DNA of 64,000 nt, from NCBI GenBank assembly GCA_963978545.1, contig OZ021731.1:27480093-27544092 (forward strand), read 5' to 3'. Position numbers and translations under genes: made by a program. This document shows, piece by piece, positions 1-11,279 of the stretch. A model generated the notes under the pieces. It did not search any database. It was not told the origin of the DNA and worked only from the letters and a program-made list of their open reading frames with translations. This DNA is from Linyphia triangularis. Lineage: Eukaryota; Arthropoda; Arachnida; Araneae; Linyphiidae. Each line of letters starts with the position of its first letter. The first letter of the stretch is position 1.

Positions 1-188
1 AGAAAAATAACTTATTTCCTATATTGATGTATTTTAATTGGAAATGGAAGTATTCGATATCGGTAATCAGATATGTAAGTTGGCCATAAAGTAATTTTAC
101 GAACATTTTTTATTTTTTCGCAAATGTTCTTTAATCATTTCGTCAAATTTAGAAATTTTTTAACAATAACCTTTTTAAACCTGAACGG
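1..188. other. AT-rich sequence, nothing recognised
   Basis: No open frame, RNA-like motif or repeat shared with the rest of the window was seen here. Confidence 0.5.
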
Positions 189-727
189 CAATGGACAGTT
201 CCCGCATTTTTTAAAAACGAATGAAATTAGTACATATTTATGAAGAATTTCTTTCTGATTCCAAATATATAAACAAAAGTTCTTTAAAAAAATTAGTTAT
301 TTAAATATTAAGAAAAGAAAATGCCCCCAAACCGAATCAAAACAATCAACAAAATTCGTGACGTAAAGAGAGCTTATAGTTTCTATGGTTATCGTGAGGT
401 TTGTGCCAAATACATATCGTTAAAAAAGTTGGCGTTAGTAGACCATTGCCACATTCCGTACAGGTTGGCGTGATTTGTGAGAAACTTGCAAATCTGGTTT
501 CCGCTGCTGCATTTCAAGCCAAGATGTTTGAGATCTCTTTTCGTCACGTTCAATGCCAACGAAATGGGTCCTTTTCTCGCCGACCTCTAACAAGGTAATT
601 TTGATCGCAAATTAAAAAAAGAAAAAGTGCATTGAGCAGAAATTTTTATGTTTATGGCCTTTTCGGAACATTTAGAATTGAATAAAAAATTTATTTTTTT
701 TAAAAATGCGGAAATTATCTGCAAATT
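189..727 (-). mobile_element. G-family DNA-transposon-like repeat, copy 1
   Basis: This is the reverse complement of the copy at 34122-34658. The left end reads CAATGGACAGTTCCCGC, matching the inverted terminus GGGAATTGTCCATTG of that copy. The right end (GCGGAAATTATCTG) is a decayed version of the same terminus. The interior shares the blocks around TTGCCACATTCCGTACAGG and GCTGCATTTCAAGCC. There is no coding capacity. Terminal inverted repeats and multiple copies suggest a MITE; no clear TSD was found, so the superfamily is unknown. Confidence 0.6.
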
Positions 728-1345
728 ATCTTTCATCATCACACAATTTACTGCAACTTGTTTACGAAAACTGAATATCTAAACATGTATTGTCATACAT
801 CTAATTTCTGTAAGTACATATTTATATTCGACATGGTATGCTCTTTTAGTGGCTCGGTTAGCTAAGGATAGCTAGCTCGGTTAGAACTTCGCGGGATCGA
901 ACCAGCATATTACTATTTGTGTGTGGAATTAATGGCGGTTGTCGCGCGTTAAATACATCGTGGCACAATGTCACCTCTTTTGTGTGGGAAGAAATGTGCT
1001 AGCTCAGATGTCGACTCATCATCATTTGACAGTTCAAAATTAGAGGCTGTTACAGCAGTATGACAGACCGTATATAGACCTTACTCCAAACAGCCGACCA
1101 ACATTCGCCACAATCGCTGATCTGTAACTTACATATAACTCACAAGTGGTTTCTGCTTTGCAAACTGAAGATGCTAATTGGAACTTCACCATACTGTCCA
1201 CCATCTAATACTGTGTAACAGGTTGCCCATAGTTACCAATCGATGCTAACTAGTTTGAGGGAAAGCACTGATATCTAACTGCAGCTTCTAGATAGTTCAT
1301 GCTTTGTTATTGACCGAAGAAGGGGAAACCTATTACGTAGCATAG
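728..1345. other. No gene; weak tRNA-like stretch near 850-905
   Basis: No coding region is seen. At about 850-905 the text GGCTCGGTTAGCT followed by CGGGATCGAACC resembles decayed pol III A and B boxes, so an old tRNA-derived SINE is possible. It does not match SINE-I, II or III of this window. Confidence 0.25.
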
Positions 1346-1738
1346 AAGGAGAGAAGATTCGCTCGACGCGAATGTGACGTCACTGCATCGGAAACAACTT
1401 GGCTTGAAACGCAGCAGCAGAAACCAGTTTTGCAAGTTTCTTGCAAATCGCGCCAACCGGCAATGGATAAAGCAATAGTTACCAAACGCACACCAACTAT
1501 TTGGAGGAAATCTTGCGATAACCATTGAGAACGGAAGGATCTCATGACGTCACAGATATAGCTGAGTGTTTTGATCATATTGCAATCGAAATAGGTTTTC
1601 CGTCATTTTCTTTATTAATATTTAAATAACTAATTTTTTTTAAAAGAACTTTTGTTTTAATGTTCGGAACCAGAAAAAATTCTTCTTAAATATAAACTAA
1701 TTTCAATCGTTTTTTAAAAATATGGAAATTGTCAATTG
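1346..1738 (+). mobile_element. G-family repeat, copy 2 (5'-truncated)
   Basis: It aligns with the second half of the copy at 34122-34658: a TGACGTCAC block, then GCAGCAGCAGAAACC, then TTAATATTTAAATAACTAA and the terminal block ending GGAAATTGTCAATTG. The first ~130 bases of the family are missing. Frames on the minus strand here are incidental to the repeat. Confidence 0.6.
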
Positions 1739-2350
1739 TTGATACAGATATCTATGGTGTGATTGTTAAGCCTTCTTAATGCTTCAATTCAATAACCAAG
1801 CATGACGTTACTATTATTATTACCTGTTGTCCTGAAGTTACAGTTACAGATCAGTGCTCATAATCTATAATTATAAAATAGAAATTTCAATAACAATGAA
1901 TAAGTCTGTTTCTTGATAAAGATGCAGTGGCGTTAGTTTTAAAAAATAAGAAAAACCTCTAATAATTCATTTTCTGCAGTCGTAACATGTTATGTCATTC
2001 ACGTGATACAACAAGATGTGAGATCCCTATTCGAGTGTGGAATAATATCGTCACACATTGTGAGAGCGGAAAATTGGACGTCGAAATCATTAGGATGAAA
2101 CGTCGTGAAAAATTGCGACTTTTTTTTATTTCTATCTTTCTGTCATCCGGTTTTGTTTTTGTTTTCACTTGTCATCATTTCTAAATGACTCTGTAGATGT
2201 TTTTCAGCCTGTTGATTAGCTGTGTATCCATTTTATTATTCACAGAGTTCGTCCACGTATATTTCTATTAGTTCTAAAATATTTCCCACGTTTTTAGTTT
2301 TTTTAGCTTACCTTCCGTATTCTGATGCAAAGTTTTCTTGTCTCTGTTAG
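1739..2350. other. No gene recognised
   Basis: AT-rich sequence; the short plus-strand frame at 1987-2184 has no recognisable motif and is probably chance. Confidence 0.5.
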
Positions 2351-2790
2351 TAGACTGAGAGGCGACTGAAACTTTAGGTACCCCATCGATCATCATTCTG
2401 AATTTTTGATAGAATACAGAGAAAAGTTAGTATATTACGAATCCACTGGTCTTCCTTGGCCAAAATGGCCGAAACTAGTCCAAAATCGACTTTGAATGAG
2501 TTGAACTAAATCCGATTGCCAAACATGTCATAACTTGGCAAAAAGTGAAGAATAAATTTCGTCTGGTAACCCACAGCAACTTATATTTCAATGAGGGAAG
2601 GGAGCAGACGATTTCTGATACCTGGCTGGGAAAACTTGCATATTTTAAAAGTAAGCCAAATTGGCGACATTAGTTACGTCATCAGTGACGTAATATTTAT
2701 TGCCAACTTGGCTCACTTTTAATAGATGCAAGTAGACCGTCGCCAGATATCTGAATCGTTTGTAGTATCTGAATCGTTTGTAGTTTGTAG
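2351..2790. mobile_element. Foldback-B element, copy 1 (right arm lost)
   Basis: It starts with the family terminus GACTGAGAGGCGACTG, followed by CCCCATCGA, CCACTGGTCT, a GGCCGAAACT block, and the central dyad TTACGTCATCAGTGACGTAA at about 2672-2691. The right arm found in full copies (for example 42101-42764) is replaced by a short duplication of ATCTGAATCGTTTGTAGT. No coding capacity. Confidence 0.75.
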
Positions 2791-3267
2791 TATTGTAAAA
2801 GTTTATAGATAAATCAATAAAGGTTTTTGTAAAACATTTGGGGTAAAGAAAATTTGTTGGGTGTAAGTAGATGTATCATAAGTCATATTCGTGATGTTAT
2901 TAAAATTAATGAATAAAACCAATATTTAAAATTATAAAATAAAATCTAAATCACCAAACTTGAATATTTAACAAGTAAGAAGTTAGCTAGATTTATAATA
3001 AATCGCACGCAAGGTATTGAACCATTCTAAAAATAATAAAGAATTTCAAAAACTTTTGCTTAGTTTAAAAATTGTCATACATATACTTGCTAAAATTCAT
3101 AGATCTCGAAAGCAAACTTTAGATCACTAAACTGCTATATTTTCTTTTAACTGTTACAAAGTTGTTTTGCAATCAGATCAACTACAATAAAAATTAAATA
3201 TAAAAATAACCAAGCCGATTTAACAACAAACTAAAGTAAATAAAAAAATAAAAAAAATGTTTTTAAT
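2791..3267. other. No gene recognised
   Basis: Very AT-rich. No shared repeat or coding signal is seen. Confidence 0.45.
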
Positions 3268-3915
3268 ATAAATCTTTTATATGGACTGCCAATTTTCTTG
3301 TGCTATTGCTAGTTATTGAGCTTGACTCCAGTGTTTGACCACTAAGCACAAAAGATCCATTTCGAACTACTTTCTTTATTCCTCCCAAAACTTGCCTGAA
3401 TGTACTGTCATCCGCGGCGAGTCTGTTTGCTAAGATTCAGCTCGATTGGATGACGAAAAGTGGGTTAATTAGCCCTCCGAAGAAGGTTTTAGTCATTAAA
3501 TACCGCCAAATTGAACATGTTTGAACTAAGCTTGTTATCTGGATAACTGAATGCGAGTAAAAGCCGATAAGTGTGACATAATGCAACAGAAACGAATGTA
3601 TCAGTGACCTTTTAGTGACAGTTACAGCCCCCAAAACTTGATTTAATGCATTCTTATCGACAACAAGTCTGACAAATTTCAGAGTAACTGGATGACAGGA
3701 AGTTGGTTTATAAGTATTCATAAGGTAGAAGCGTGTGTAAAAACGGCCTTTTAGTCAGTGACAGCCTCTAAAACTTTATAAATTGGATGTAGATGACAGT
3801 ACATTCTATTTTGCTAAGTTTTAACTCGATTGGATTACGGAAAATGGGTTACTTAGCCATCCGCAGATTTGTACGACACAAATAAACAAATTCGAAGTTA
3901 ATACAAAGATTTAAA
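3268..3915 (+). repeat. D-family dispersed repeat, copy 1
   Basis: The family is recognised by the sub-block CTTTTAGTGACAG, CCCCCAAAACTTGAT, a CAGCTCGATTGGATGACG stretch and GGGTTAATTAGCCCTCCG, here present as three degenerate internal units. It ends with TTCGAAGTTAATACAAAGATTT. Other copies are at about 18.2, 20.4, 34.7, 43.2, 48.1 and (minus) 49.6 kb. Non-coding; the transposon class is unresolved. Confidence 0.65.
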
Positions 3916-4002
3916 AAATTATACAGTGTCCGCATTTTTGAAACAGACGACAAACTATAAGAGATCATTACATAGTATTACTAAATTTCCTTGGTACCGA
4001 TA

Positions 4003-4184
4003 TCGCCGACCAAACGGTATAGTGGTTAGCGTGCTAGCTTCTGGACCGCGAGGTTACGGGTTCGAGTCCTGTGTAGGCATGGGTGTTTGTAAATGTATGT
4101 TGGCTTGTCAAATGATGAATGTTTCGGCGCATTATAGCCCACGTGTTGCTGACGGTGCCAGATAATCTGAATACAACCAACCAA
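4003..4184 (+). mobile_element. SINE-I copy 1, tRNA-derived
   Basis: The head GCCGACCAAACGGTATAGTGG carries a pol III A box (TAGTGGTTAGCG) and a B box (GGGTTCGAGTCC). It is followed by a conserved ~100-bp body and a CAACCAACCAAC tail rather than poly(A). A perfect 14-bp TSD, CCTTGGTACCGATA, lies at 3989-4002 and 4185-4198. The antisense strand of the body gives a recurring spurious open frame. Confidence 0.95.
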
Positions 4185-4198
4185 CCTTGGTACCGATA

Positions 4199-4804
4199 AC
4201 CAACTTGAAGTTTCACCATGAAAGATTTCCGGAACATCAATGACACGCGCAAATCAATTGTCCGTTTAAAGCTTACAATCAATTGTTTTGTATTCAACTT
4301 CACCTAAGAAGTATTATCTTTCTTAAAAAAAAAAAAAAAACATTTCCATTTCGCCATCTTTCAAGGTTCATAGTCCTTACGCTCTATGCACGCAACCCTT
4401 GAAAGAATGCGGGTGTATCCTCGACAAAATGACATTGCACCCTCAAAGCGTCGCACATCAACCCCTTCAATAGGTGCTTAGAGAACTCGTTCATTAACAA
4501 CCCAGGGTGGCCTTAATAGGCCTTTTTTTTTTAAAGAAAGGCAGGCTGTAGCACGATCTTTACATATTTGACTCGCGATTTAAGGCTGTTCTCTGGGACA
4601 CAGTAACATGTGCTGTACTTGTTTGTGTGTTGTGAAAAGATCTTGAAGGAGCCATTACATCAAAGATGGACAACGCCTGTACGCTATTCAAAGTTCTGTG
4701 ACTATTATATTTGTAAAACAATAACGAAGTTTACCTATACTCTTGTGTTTTGTTTCGTATATTCTATAGAGAGAATTGGGGAATTTTGTTATTGAGCATA
4801 AAAG
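4199..4804. other. No gene recognised
   Basis: A poly(A) stretch occurs near 4325. The short plus-strand frame at 4610-4795 shows no motif. No match to other repeats in the window was seen. Confidence 0.45.
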
Positions 4805-4806
4805 TA

Positions 4807-5268
4807 CAGTAGAACCTTGATTAACTGTCCCTCCTTTATCCGGAACTCTCTGTTAACCGGCAATCATTTAGTCGACATGAAAAATCTCCCAAATGAGTAA
4901 TAAATCATTTGCTCCTTTTTAAACCGTAATGTTTTCTCTTCCTCTAAAGTTACATAAGTAATGGTGAGGCTTTTGACTGTTTTTCTAAAGAACTGACATG
5001 GTTAGAGCAACCTTCGGATGCAGATCAAACTGAACTATTGCCTTCAAAAAGACTCCGGGATAGAGCAGCGAAACAAAGAATATCAAGATTATTGCAACAA
5101 AAACTTATTTCCAACAATTATGTCATAAAAAAACATTAAAAGTTCTGTATTCAATAAACGAAAATCATTTACTTTTTATTGTTTTTTACAACTCTTTTAT
5201 CCGGAATTTTTTTCTCTTAACCGACCTACCTTTGGTCCCAATCAGGTCGGTTAATCGAGATTCTACTG
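4807..5268 (+). mobile_element. Non-autonomous pogo/Tigger-like element, copy 1
   Basis: The inverted termini are CAGTAGAACCTTGATTAAC on the left and GGTTAATCGAGATTCTACTG on the right, flanked by TA (4805-4806 and 5269-5270), the duplication expected for Tc1/mariner/pogo elements. At 462 bp it is far shorter than an autonomous pogo. It keeps only the end of a transposase frame (4963-5139). A nearly identical deleted copy lies at 44576-45028, so the deletion predates their amplification. Confidence 0.88.
4963..5139 (+). pseudogene. Pogo/Tigger-like transposase, C-terminal tail remnant
   Basis: A 58-codon stretch ending in TAA begins GEAFDCFSKELTWLEQ and continues through LLPSKRLRDRAAKQR, then a lysine-rich end. 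An amphipathic stretch with W-x-EQ followed by a KRLRD-AA-KR basic segment resembles the tail after the DDE domain of jerky/Tigger-type transposases; this rests on general family knowledge, not on a search. An in-frame TAA lies just upstream, next to a possible splice acceptor (CTCTAAAG). There are no catalytic residues, so it cannot be active. The second copy (44722-44898) has one CAA to TAA change. Confidence 0.5.
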
Positions 5269-5274
5269 TATTTG

Positions 5275-5452
5275 ATGGAAATTCCTAAAACGGGTAACTG
5301 CGAAATTGATGATAATGGAGATATTGCTGAAGAATAATATCAATTGGTGAAGACCACAAAAGCATTCAAAGAAAGAGTAAGTGAACTGAAGCAAATGTTG
5401 CTGTAGAGATTGAGAAAATAATTTCAGAAAGTGTTTGGAAAATAATTTTATA
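5275..5452 (+). other. Decayed coding-like stretch, unidentified
   Basis: Immediately after the pogo-like element, one frame reads MEIPKTGNCEIDDNGDIAEE, stop, then YQLVKTTKAFKERVSELKQM, with a second stop soon after. The amino-acid mix is unlike the surrounding AT-rich noise and the second part could form a coiled coil. It may be an old gene or transposase piece, but no family is recognised and chance remains possible. Confidence 0.2.
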
Positions 5453-5777
5453 TGTAAAATAACCTAATATTTATATTGATATTTCCATAATTTTATTTAT
5501 AATGTTGTCTGAACTACAAATCAAATCAAGCGTATGTGAATAACGAATCCTCGCTGCTACTTTCACGAAAACTATTTCGACCATGGAAAATTGGATGAGT
5601 ACCATAATTCATCATTGGAAATTATATGAAGGATAGCTATTTATTGGCGAATTTATTATTTGTATCTTCAAAAAGGAAAAAGTAAACTTTAACCGAATCA
5701 GAAACAACAATTTATAATTCGAGTTTTTTTTTGTTTTTTTTTCAATTTGTTAATACATTTTTAACATTAATTGTTTT

Positions 5778-6162
5778 GGGGCAATTTTCTGGCTGACGCA
5801 CGGGACATTTTGGCTCTTTTTTCTACTCAGATAAGGATTATAAAATTAAGATGAATCTAATAGTTATGTTTTTATTTTATATCATATTACTTGATGACAA
5901 AGTTATGGGAAAATAATTATTTTAACTAGGTCAAATATGCATTTATATCGTCTGACGCACGGGACACGTCCAATGAAAGTGTCCCGTGCATCAGACGATA
6001 TAAATGCATATATAACTATTTTTCCATATAACTTTGTCACCAAGTAGAGCTATATAAAACAAAAGCATGATTGATCGATTCATATTAATTTTAGAATTCT
6101 AATTTGTTTATGAGTAGAAAAAAGAGCTTAAATGTCTAGTACTTACAGCAGAGAATTGCCCT
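5778..6162. mobile_element. Foldback element with near-perfect central hairpin
   Basis: The ends GGGCAATTTTC and GAGAATTGCCC are inverted, and homology between the arms runs through most of the element. The centre is a 32-nt stem (5936-5967 with 5979-6010, one mismatch) around an 11-nt loop, carrying CTGACGCACGGGACAC. A related fragment with GTCCCGTGCGTCAGCC lies at 17345-17565. No coding capacity. Confidence 0.75.
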
Positions 6163-6269
6163 TTTAATGTTTTTCGGAAATTGTCACCTCATTTTCTCTC
6201 CAAGTGTTAGTAGCATCAATGGCGTCCTATTGCGATTGACTAAAGAATTCTTCCTCTCCTATACATAAA

Positions 6270-6447
6270 GCCGACCAAACGGTATAGTGGTTAGCGTGCT
6301 AGCTTCTAGACCGCGAGGTTGCGGGTTCCGAGTCCCGTGTTAGGCATGGATGTTTGTAAATGCATGTTGGCTTGTCTAATGACGAATGTTTCGGTGCATT
6401 ATAGCCCTCGTGTTGTTGACGGCGCCAGATAATCTGAAAACAACCAA
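6270..6447 (+). mobile_element. SINE-I copy 2, tRNA-derived
   Basis: A and B boxes are as in copy 1, with GGGTTCCGAGTCCC (one inserted C in the B box). The tail is AACAACCAA. The TSD is CCTATACATAAA at 6258-6269 and CCTATACAGAAA at 6448-6459 (11 of 12). Confidence 0.92.
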
Positions 6448-6459
6448 CCTATACAGAAA

Positions 6460-7180
6460 TTTGTCAATCACCTGAGATTTTTCCTCTTTTTTTTATAACA
6501 CAAAGTGAGCGATTCGCAATTTACCAATAACTAGATCAAATCAACCTATGACTGCTCTATTCCATAACAATGTTTTGAATACAATATTTTGTTTGTTCTT
6601 TTTATTCATTGTAAAATCTCTGCTCATTTTAAACGTTTCTGCAGAATCGGTTTAGTTGTGTTCTGCTTATGGTGTTTTAAAGTTATTTATAAAAGTGTAG
6701 TTTCGACATAAACAGGTTTGCGTCCAACCTAGATCTGTTTTTTACTTTGTATCATGCAAATGTGCGTATTCCACTTTAACAACTACATCTGTTTGGCGTA
6801 TAAGCTGTTTCTTCTCTGCAAGCAGATAAAGCCAATTGTATACTTCCCCACATATTGCTATCTAATAAGTTGCCCAAGGTTACAAACAGATTCTAACTAG
6901 TTTCGGGGGAAGTTGCTGATAGAGATCTCTATGGTGATTGTTAAGCCTACTTCGGCTTCAACTTAATAATCAAGCAAACACTATCGAGAAGTTGCATTTA
7001 GAAATCAGAGGTTTATTCATTTTAGAGTCAACTTATTCACTGGCTATCTTAACGTCTATTGATTTGTGAATTTTCCTTATGTTCGGCGGATTAAAAAAAA
7101 ACTAGCTAACTAGCATTGCTCTATACTGACTCGTTTTGTGTGGTATTTTTATTTTAATGTTTACCTTATACAACTTACCT
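6460..7180. other. No gene recognised
   Basis: No coding or structural signal is seen beyond AT-rich tracts. Confidence 0.45.
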
Positions 7181-7540
7181 GTGGCGGTCTCGTGTACAAA
7201 AGACAGATGCAAACACCTGGGCACAAGCAATTACTTTTGCATCGCTAAAGTGGTTTTACCGGACAACAATGAATCATGCTGCCATCTATCGGCACCTTCT
7301 GAAAAATACTACACGAGTACCTCACAATCATCACGGCATCTTTGGCGACTCACTGCCAAACTCACTGTTCAATCGTTCGTTCCTTCGCGACTCACTGGGA
7401 AAAGGCTATGTGGCGGTCTCGTGTACAAAAGACAGATACAACACCTAAGCACTAGTAATTACTTTTGCCTAGTGGTTAGAACGTCGCTCTTCAGATCTGG
7501 GTGTCCCGAGTTCGACTCCCCGTTAGTGCACATCGCTAAA
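7181..7540 (+). repeat. Direct repeat of ~69 bp, second copy interrupted by tRNA-like insert
   Basis: The block GTGGCGGTCTCGTGTACAAA through ATTACTTTTGC and CATCGCTAAA occurs at 7181-7249 and again from 7411. In the second copy a ~62-bp tRNA-like segment separates TTACTTTTGC from CATCGCTAAA. The 163-codon frame across this region has no recognisable domain and is probably incidental. Confidence 0.6.
7469..7530 (+). other. tRNA-like segment (pol III A/B box pair)
   Basis: TAGTGGTTAGAACG resembles an A box and GAGTTCGACTCCCC a B box, about 30 bases apart as in a tRNA. The acceptor stem does not pair well, so a functional tRNA is unlikely. It is a tRNA-derived SINE head or decayed tRNA that is present in one copy of the local direct repeat and absent from the other. 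Confidence 0.4.
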
Positions 7541-9251
7541 TACCGATTGGATTTAGTTCATTTGAACACTACTCCAATGAAAAGAGAACTGAATTTCACA
7601 AGGACACTTCTTCGATACAAGCAATGAATGTTTAACAACTTATTCGTAAACATTCATTGCTTATATTGTAAAATGTCAGTGATTCAAATATTTATTCGCT
7701 AATGTAATATTTGTTTATAATTTTGCTATTGATGATCAGAAAAGTTACCAGGGCTTCAAGACCACTGAACTATGCTGAGTTTAACTGAAAATTCAACAAG
7801 TGTTATAAAGCTAAACTCGTTTTTTATTTCTAAAATATTTTACGCAAACATTTCGTATTATTGCATTCGAAATTTAAAGTCGTAGTTTTCCACTTACAGT
7901 GTATAGACGTTTTATCCCTCTTATTTAAACATAATAATTAACGCCTGTTAAACGACTTTTGTTTCATCAAAAAAAATTTTTTTTAAAAAATCGATTTTGA
8001 AGTTAAGAATACCGAACTCTGCTATCAAATGACTAAGACGATAAGCTGTAGGTAGGAAAGTTTAAATTCAAAACGCGTTCATCGAATTAAGAAATTAGAT
8101 TTAATTAAAAAAAATGAGTACCTAATTGTATTGAGTACTAAATTGTTTGACTTAATTTGAATAATCGTCTTACTCAAAATGGAAACTTATGTTTTTGGAA
8201 ACATGTTAACTATCCAATTTACTTTAAAATGAGTATATTCGGTATATTTCTATGTACCCTATCTTGATAGAGCCGTAACCGTCAAATTTATACGTGTTGC
8301 ATTTCCTAGACATAAATAAATAAAAAGTCGCACATATTTGAGTACTACTACAAAATGGATTGTTTTATTATAGATTTATTATTATTATAGATTACGCTAG
8401 GCATTTACCTGAAAATACAACCAACCAGATATATAAAAATAATCTTCCAATCCGAATTCTCTGACGGGTACTGCATCACTTGAATACATTGACCATTTTA
8501 TCCTCAACAAAAAGTTTTACAAGCGTGTTAAATTCAAAATACTAATAGAAGTTGATCCGAAACACGTTCTTTTGAAGGTGGATTTTTTTTTACTTCCGAA
8601 ACCATTGCTTATGTTTAAAGATGCATAGCTGAATATTTTCTCATGGAAACTCTACCAAAGTAAACAAACATTTCCAAAAACATTTATTTTCAGAATTGTA
8701 AATAAATTGTGTAGTCGGACTTAACAAAGTTTGCACTGTAGTTTTGTTCGAGTGTTTGACAACTGTTCCTTAGATTTAATGTTCCTTTTTTAAATTTGAA
8801 AATATTTTACTGTTGCTTACTTTATCAAGTTCCGATGCTTTTCGAAGTTCAATTCATCATTTATATGAGAGGGAAATACCTCAATATTTATAGAAGAAGT
8901 CAAAAGAATTGTGTGAATTATAAAGAATTCCGTGAAATAATCGTATTGCATTTTGTGAAATAACCATCAACAATTCTGTGGAAAAAGAATTGAGTGAAAT
9001 ATTAATGAGTGAGTGAATTTTACGGAATTCATTGGATTATTCAGAGAATTCAGTGATTTATCAAAACTTTTTATTAAATAATAAAGAATTCAGTGAATTA
9101 GAAAGTTTAAAAAATCCTCCTTTAAAAACAAATGTCCTTTATATGAATTTACAGAAATAGCTCGACATTTAGCGACGAAAATTTTTCTTGGAAAAAAGCT
9201 CTACGATTACTATGCATTGAATTGTAATCGTCAACAATAAGAGACAATATT
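7541..9251. other. No gene; degenerate GAATTCAGTGAA-type repeats at about 8880-9120
   Basis: There is no coding region. At 8880-9120 the words GAATTC/GAATTG, AGTGAA and ATAAT recur irregularly, as in an old decayed short tandem repeat. At about 8360-8395 the text TTTTATTATTATAGAT matches the tail of the repeat block ending near 14476. A short CTGAAAATACAACCAACC at 8410-8426 may be a SINE tail scrap. Confidence 0.4.
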
Positions 9252-9925
9252 TATAGACAGAGAGACGACTGCAATTTTTGGACCCCATCGAACATCATTC
9301 TGAATTTTTTATAGAAATTGGAGAAAAGTAAGTAGATTACGAATCCACTGGTCTGCCGTGGCAAAAATGGCCGAAACTGGACAAAAATCGACTTTTAAAA
9401 AGTTGAGCTAAATCCAATTGCCAAATACGCCATGACTTGCCAAATAATGAGCATTTTTATTATTATTATTATTTGGTAACCGTCACTCTTTAATTTTCAA
9501 TTAAGAAAGTTGCAAACGATTCGGATATGTGGCTATGGCTTACTTGCATCTTTCACAAATGAGCAAAATTGGCGATAAACATTACGTCACTGATGACTTA
9601 ACTAATGTCACCAATTTGGCTTACTTTTAAAAGATACAAGTTTTCCGAGCCAGAGATCAGAAATCGTTTGCGCTTTTTCTCATTGAAAATCAAAATGCAC
9701 TGGGTATCCAGACGAAAAAGTTAGTTCTCTTTTTGGCAAGTTATGACACATTTGGCAATCGGATTTTAGTTCAACTCATTCCAAGTCGATTTTCGATCAG
9801 TTTCGGCCATTTTTGCCACGGCAGACCAGTGGATTCGTAATCTACTCACTTTCCTCCAATTTTTATAAAAAATTCAGAATGATGTTCGATGGGGTCCAAA
9901 AATTGCAGTCGCCTCTCGAACTAAA
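9252..9925. mobile_element. Foldback-B element, copy 2 (full length)
   Basis: It runs from TATAGACAGAGAGACGACTG to CAGTCGCCTCTCGAACTAA. The two arms are reverse complements over most of their length, including CCACTGGTCTGCCGTGGC opposite GCCACGGCAGACCAGTGG, and the centre is a TTACGTCA/TGA dyad near 9588. Open frames here are mirror artefacts. Confidence 0.85.
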
Positions 9926-10198
9926 GTCGGAATTGAGAAATCTTCACCAAATGAAAGGAAAACTCAGTAATTTTCGTATCTCTTCAGTGCAGTTCGATGT
10001 GGCTTCCATTTGTTTCCCGACACATATCTAAACGATATTCAGGTTCTTCCCACACATGGTTAAGGACGTCTGGCGTAACAGTGAATAACGTCTGTGATTC
10101 TCTGTTTTAAATTATTAACTTTGAATTAATGATTCGAATTTAGCAAGCCACAGAACACACTGTACTCTCCTGAGTACCGTCCACATTCAGCGTTTCCA

Positions 10199-10316
10199 AT
10201 CCCAGCGCTAGAAGTGTGGATAGACGCGGGATGAAGCCGTCCCCCCACTTGTCAAGAAAATACCCATACTTCTAAAACCACTGAAATCCATCTCACCTCC
10301 CCCCCCCCTCGGCTTT
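10199..10316 (+). repeat. L-family repeat, copy 1
   Basis: GCTAGAAGTGTGGATAGACG, CCGTCCCCCCACTT, TCAAGAAAATACCCAT and CTGAAATCCATC match, in reverse complement, 26312-26441. It ends in a C run (10302-10313). Non-coding, probably a small MITE-like element. Confidence 0.55.
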
Positions 10317-10872
10317 TACAAACACACAATTCATCTAAAAACAACTAAAGAAAAAAAAAAGTTAACCTTTAAATGTACTGACATTGAGAAAAAGTGATTT
10401 AAAATTTTCAAATTTAAAAAACAGCAACTATTTATGGTATGTATCTTATTATTATAAATATATATATATATATATATATTAGTGTAGTATAACACAAGTA
10501 TTTTTATTAACAAACACTGTTACAATTGGTCAGCTTCTAACTTTAGAGGAACTTTCTTTTAAGTTAAATTTCTATTCTTGTTTCATATAAAGACAAGCTA
10601 TTTAAAAAAAAAAACAAAAAAAAAAAAAACATTTTAGTGTTCTCTATTAATTTAATTTCATGAAAATATGCACATTTGGAAGCACCATATAAATCTAAAT
10701 AACCAGTTATACATATATAATTTTGACATGTAAAAAAAACCAAGTCACAGAATATTTACTAAAGAGACATTACATTTTGAACCTTTGCTTGTTCAACGTT
10801 AGCGTTAGGAAGTATAAATTATTTCCTTACTAGTTGATATTTTTATTATAAGATACGAAATTATGAAATTTA
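10317..10872. other. No gene; TA microsatellite at about 10455-10482
   Basis: A (TA)n run and several poly(A) tracts occur. The minus-strand frame at 10331-10513 is low-complexity and not supported. Confidence 0.5.
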
Positions 10873-10950
10873 AAGTTGGAGGGGGGGGGGGGTTGCACTT
10901 GACGCCAACTATTACACCCCCCCCCCCCCCGGTCAAAGTGTACCATGACT
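10873..10950. repeat. G12/C14 homopolymer inverted repeat
   Basis: A run of 12 G (10881-10892) is separated by 24 bases from a run of 14 C (10917-10930). CACTTGAC inside the loop is echoed by GTCAAAGTG after the C run. It could fold as a G:C hairpin. The lengths may be unreliable because homopolymers are assembly-prone. Confidence 0.6.
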
Positions 10951-11279
10951 TTACGGACACGCTGTAATGCCTATGGCATATTAAACTAACAAGTCTCCGG
11001 GACCTTACATGTCAAAGGACTCACCTTGTCCATGCTTTGTTACAATCTGAACTCCTTTTGAATTTGTATTGGAATTTCTGATATTCAATTGAGCATATCC
11101 GTACGCATTTAATATGTGAGAGCGAATCAAGTTAGTTAAAAAAAAAAACTGAAATTTTCACGTGAAAGAAATTTATTAAAAATAAATTTTAAACTATTTC
11201 TTGCGGCGATTTCGTATATCCCTTTTCGTGATTTCCCAGCAAGACACTCTCATTAGCCCCTTCATAATAAAGTTTTTGG
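10951..11279. other. No gene recognised
   Basis: No coding, RNA or shared repeat signal is seen. Confidence 0.4.

Noticed and set aside
4003..4184. Functional tRNA gene
   Set aside because: A and B boxes are present, but the sequence does not fold as a complete tRNA, it continues into a SINE body, and identical copies with TSDs occur throughout.
7136..7627. 163-codon open frame
   Set aside because: It spans a direct repeat and a tRNA-like insert and shows no domain, so it is probably chance.
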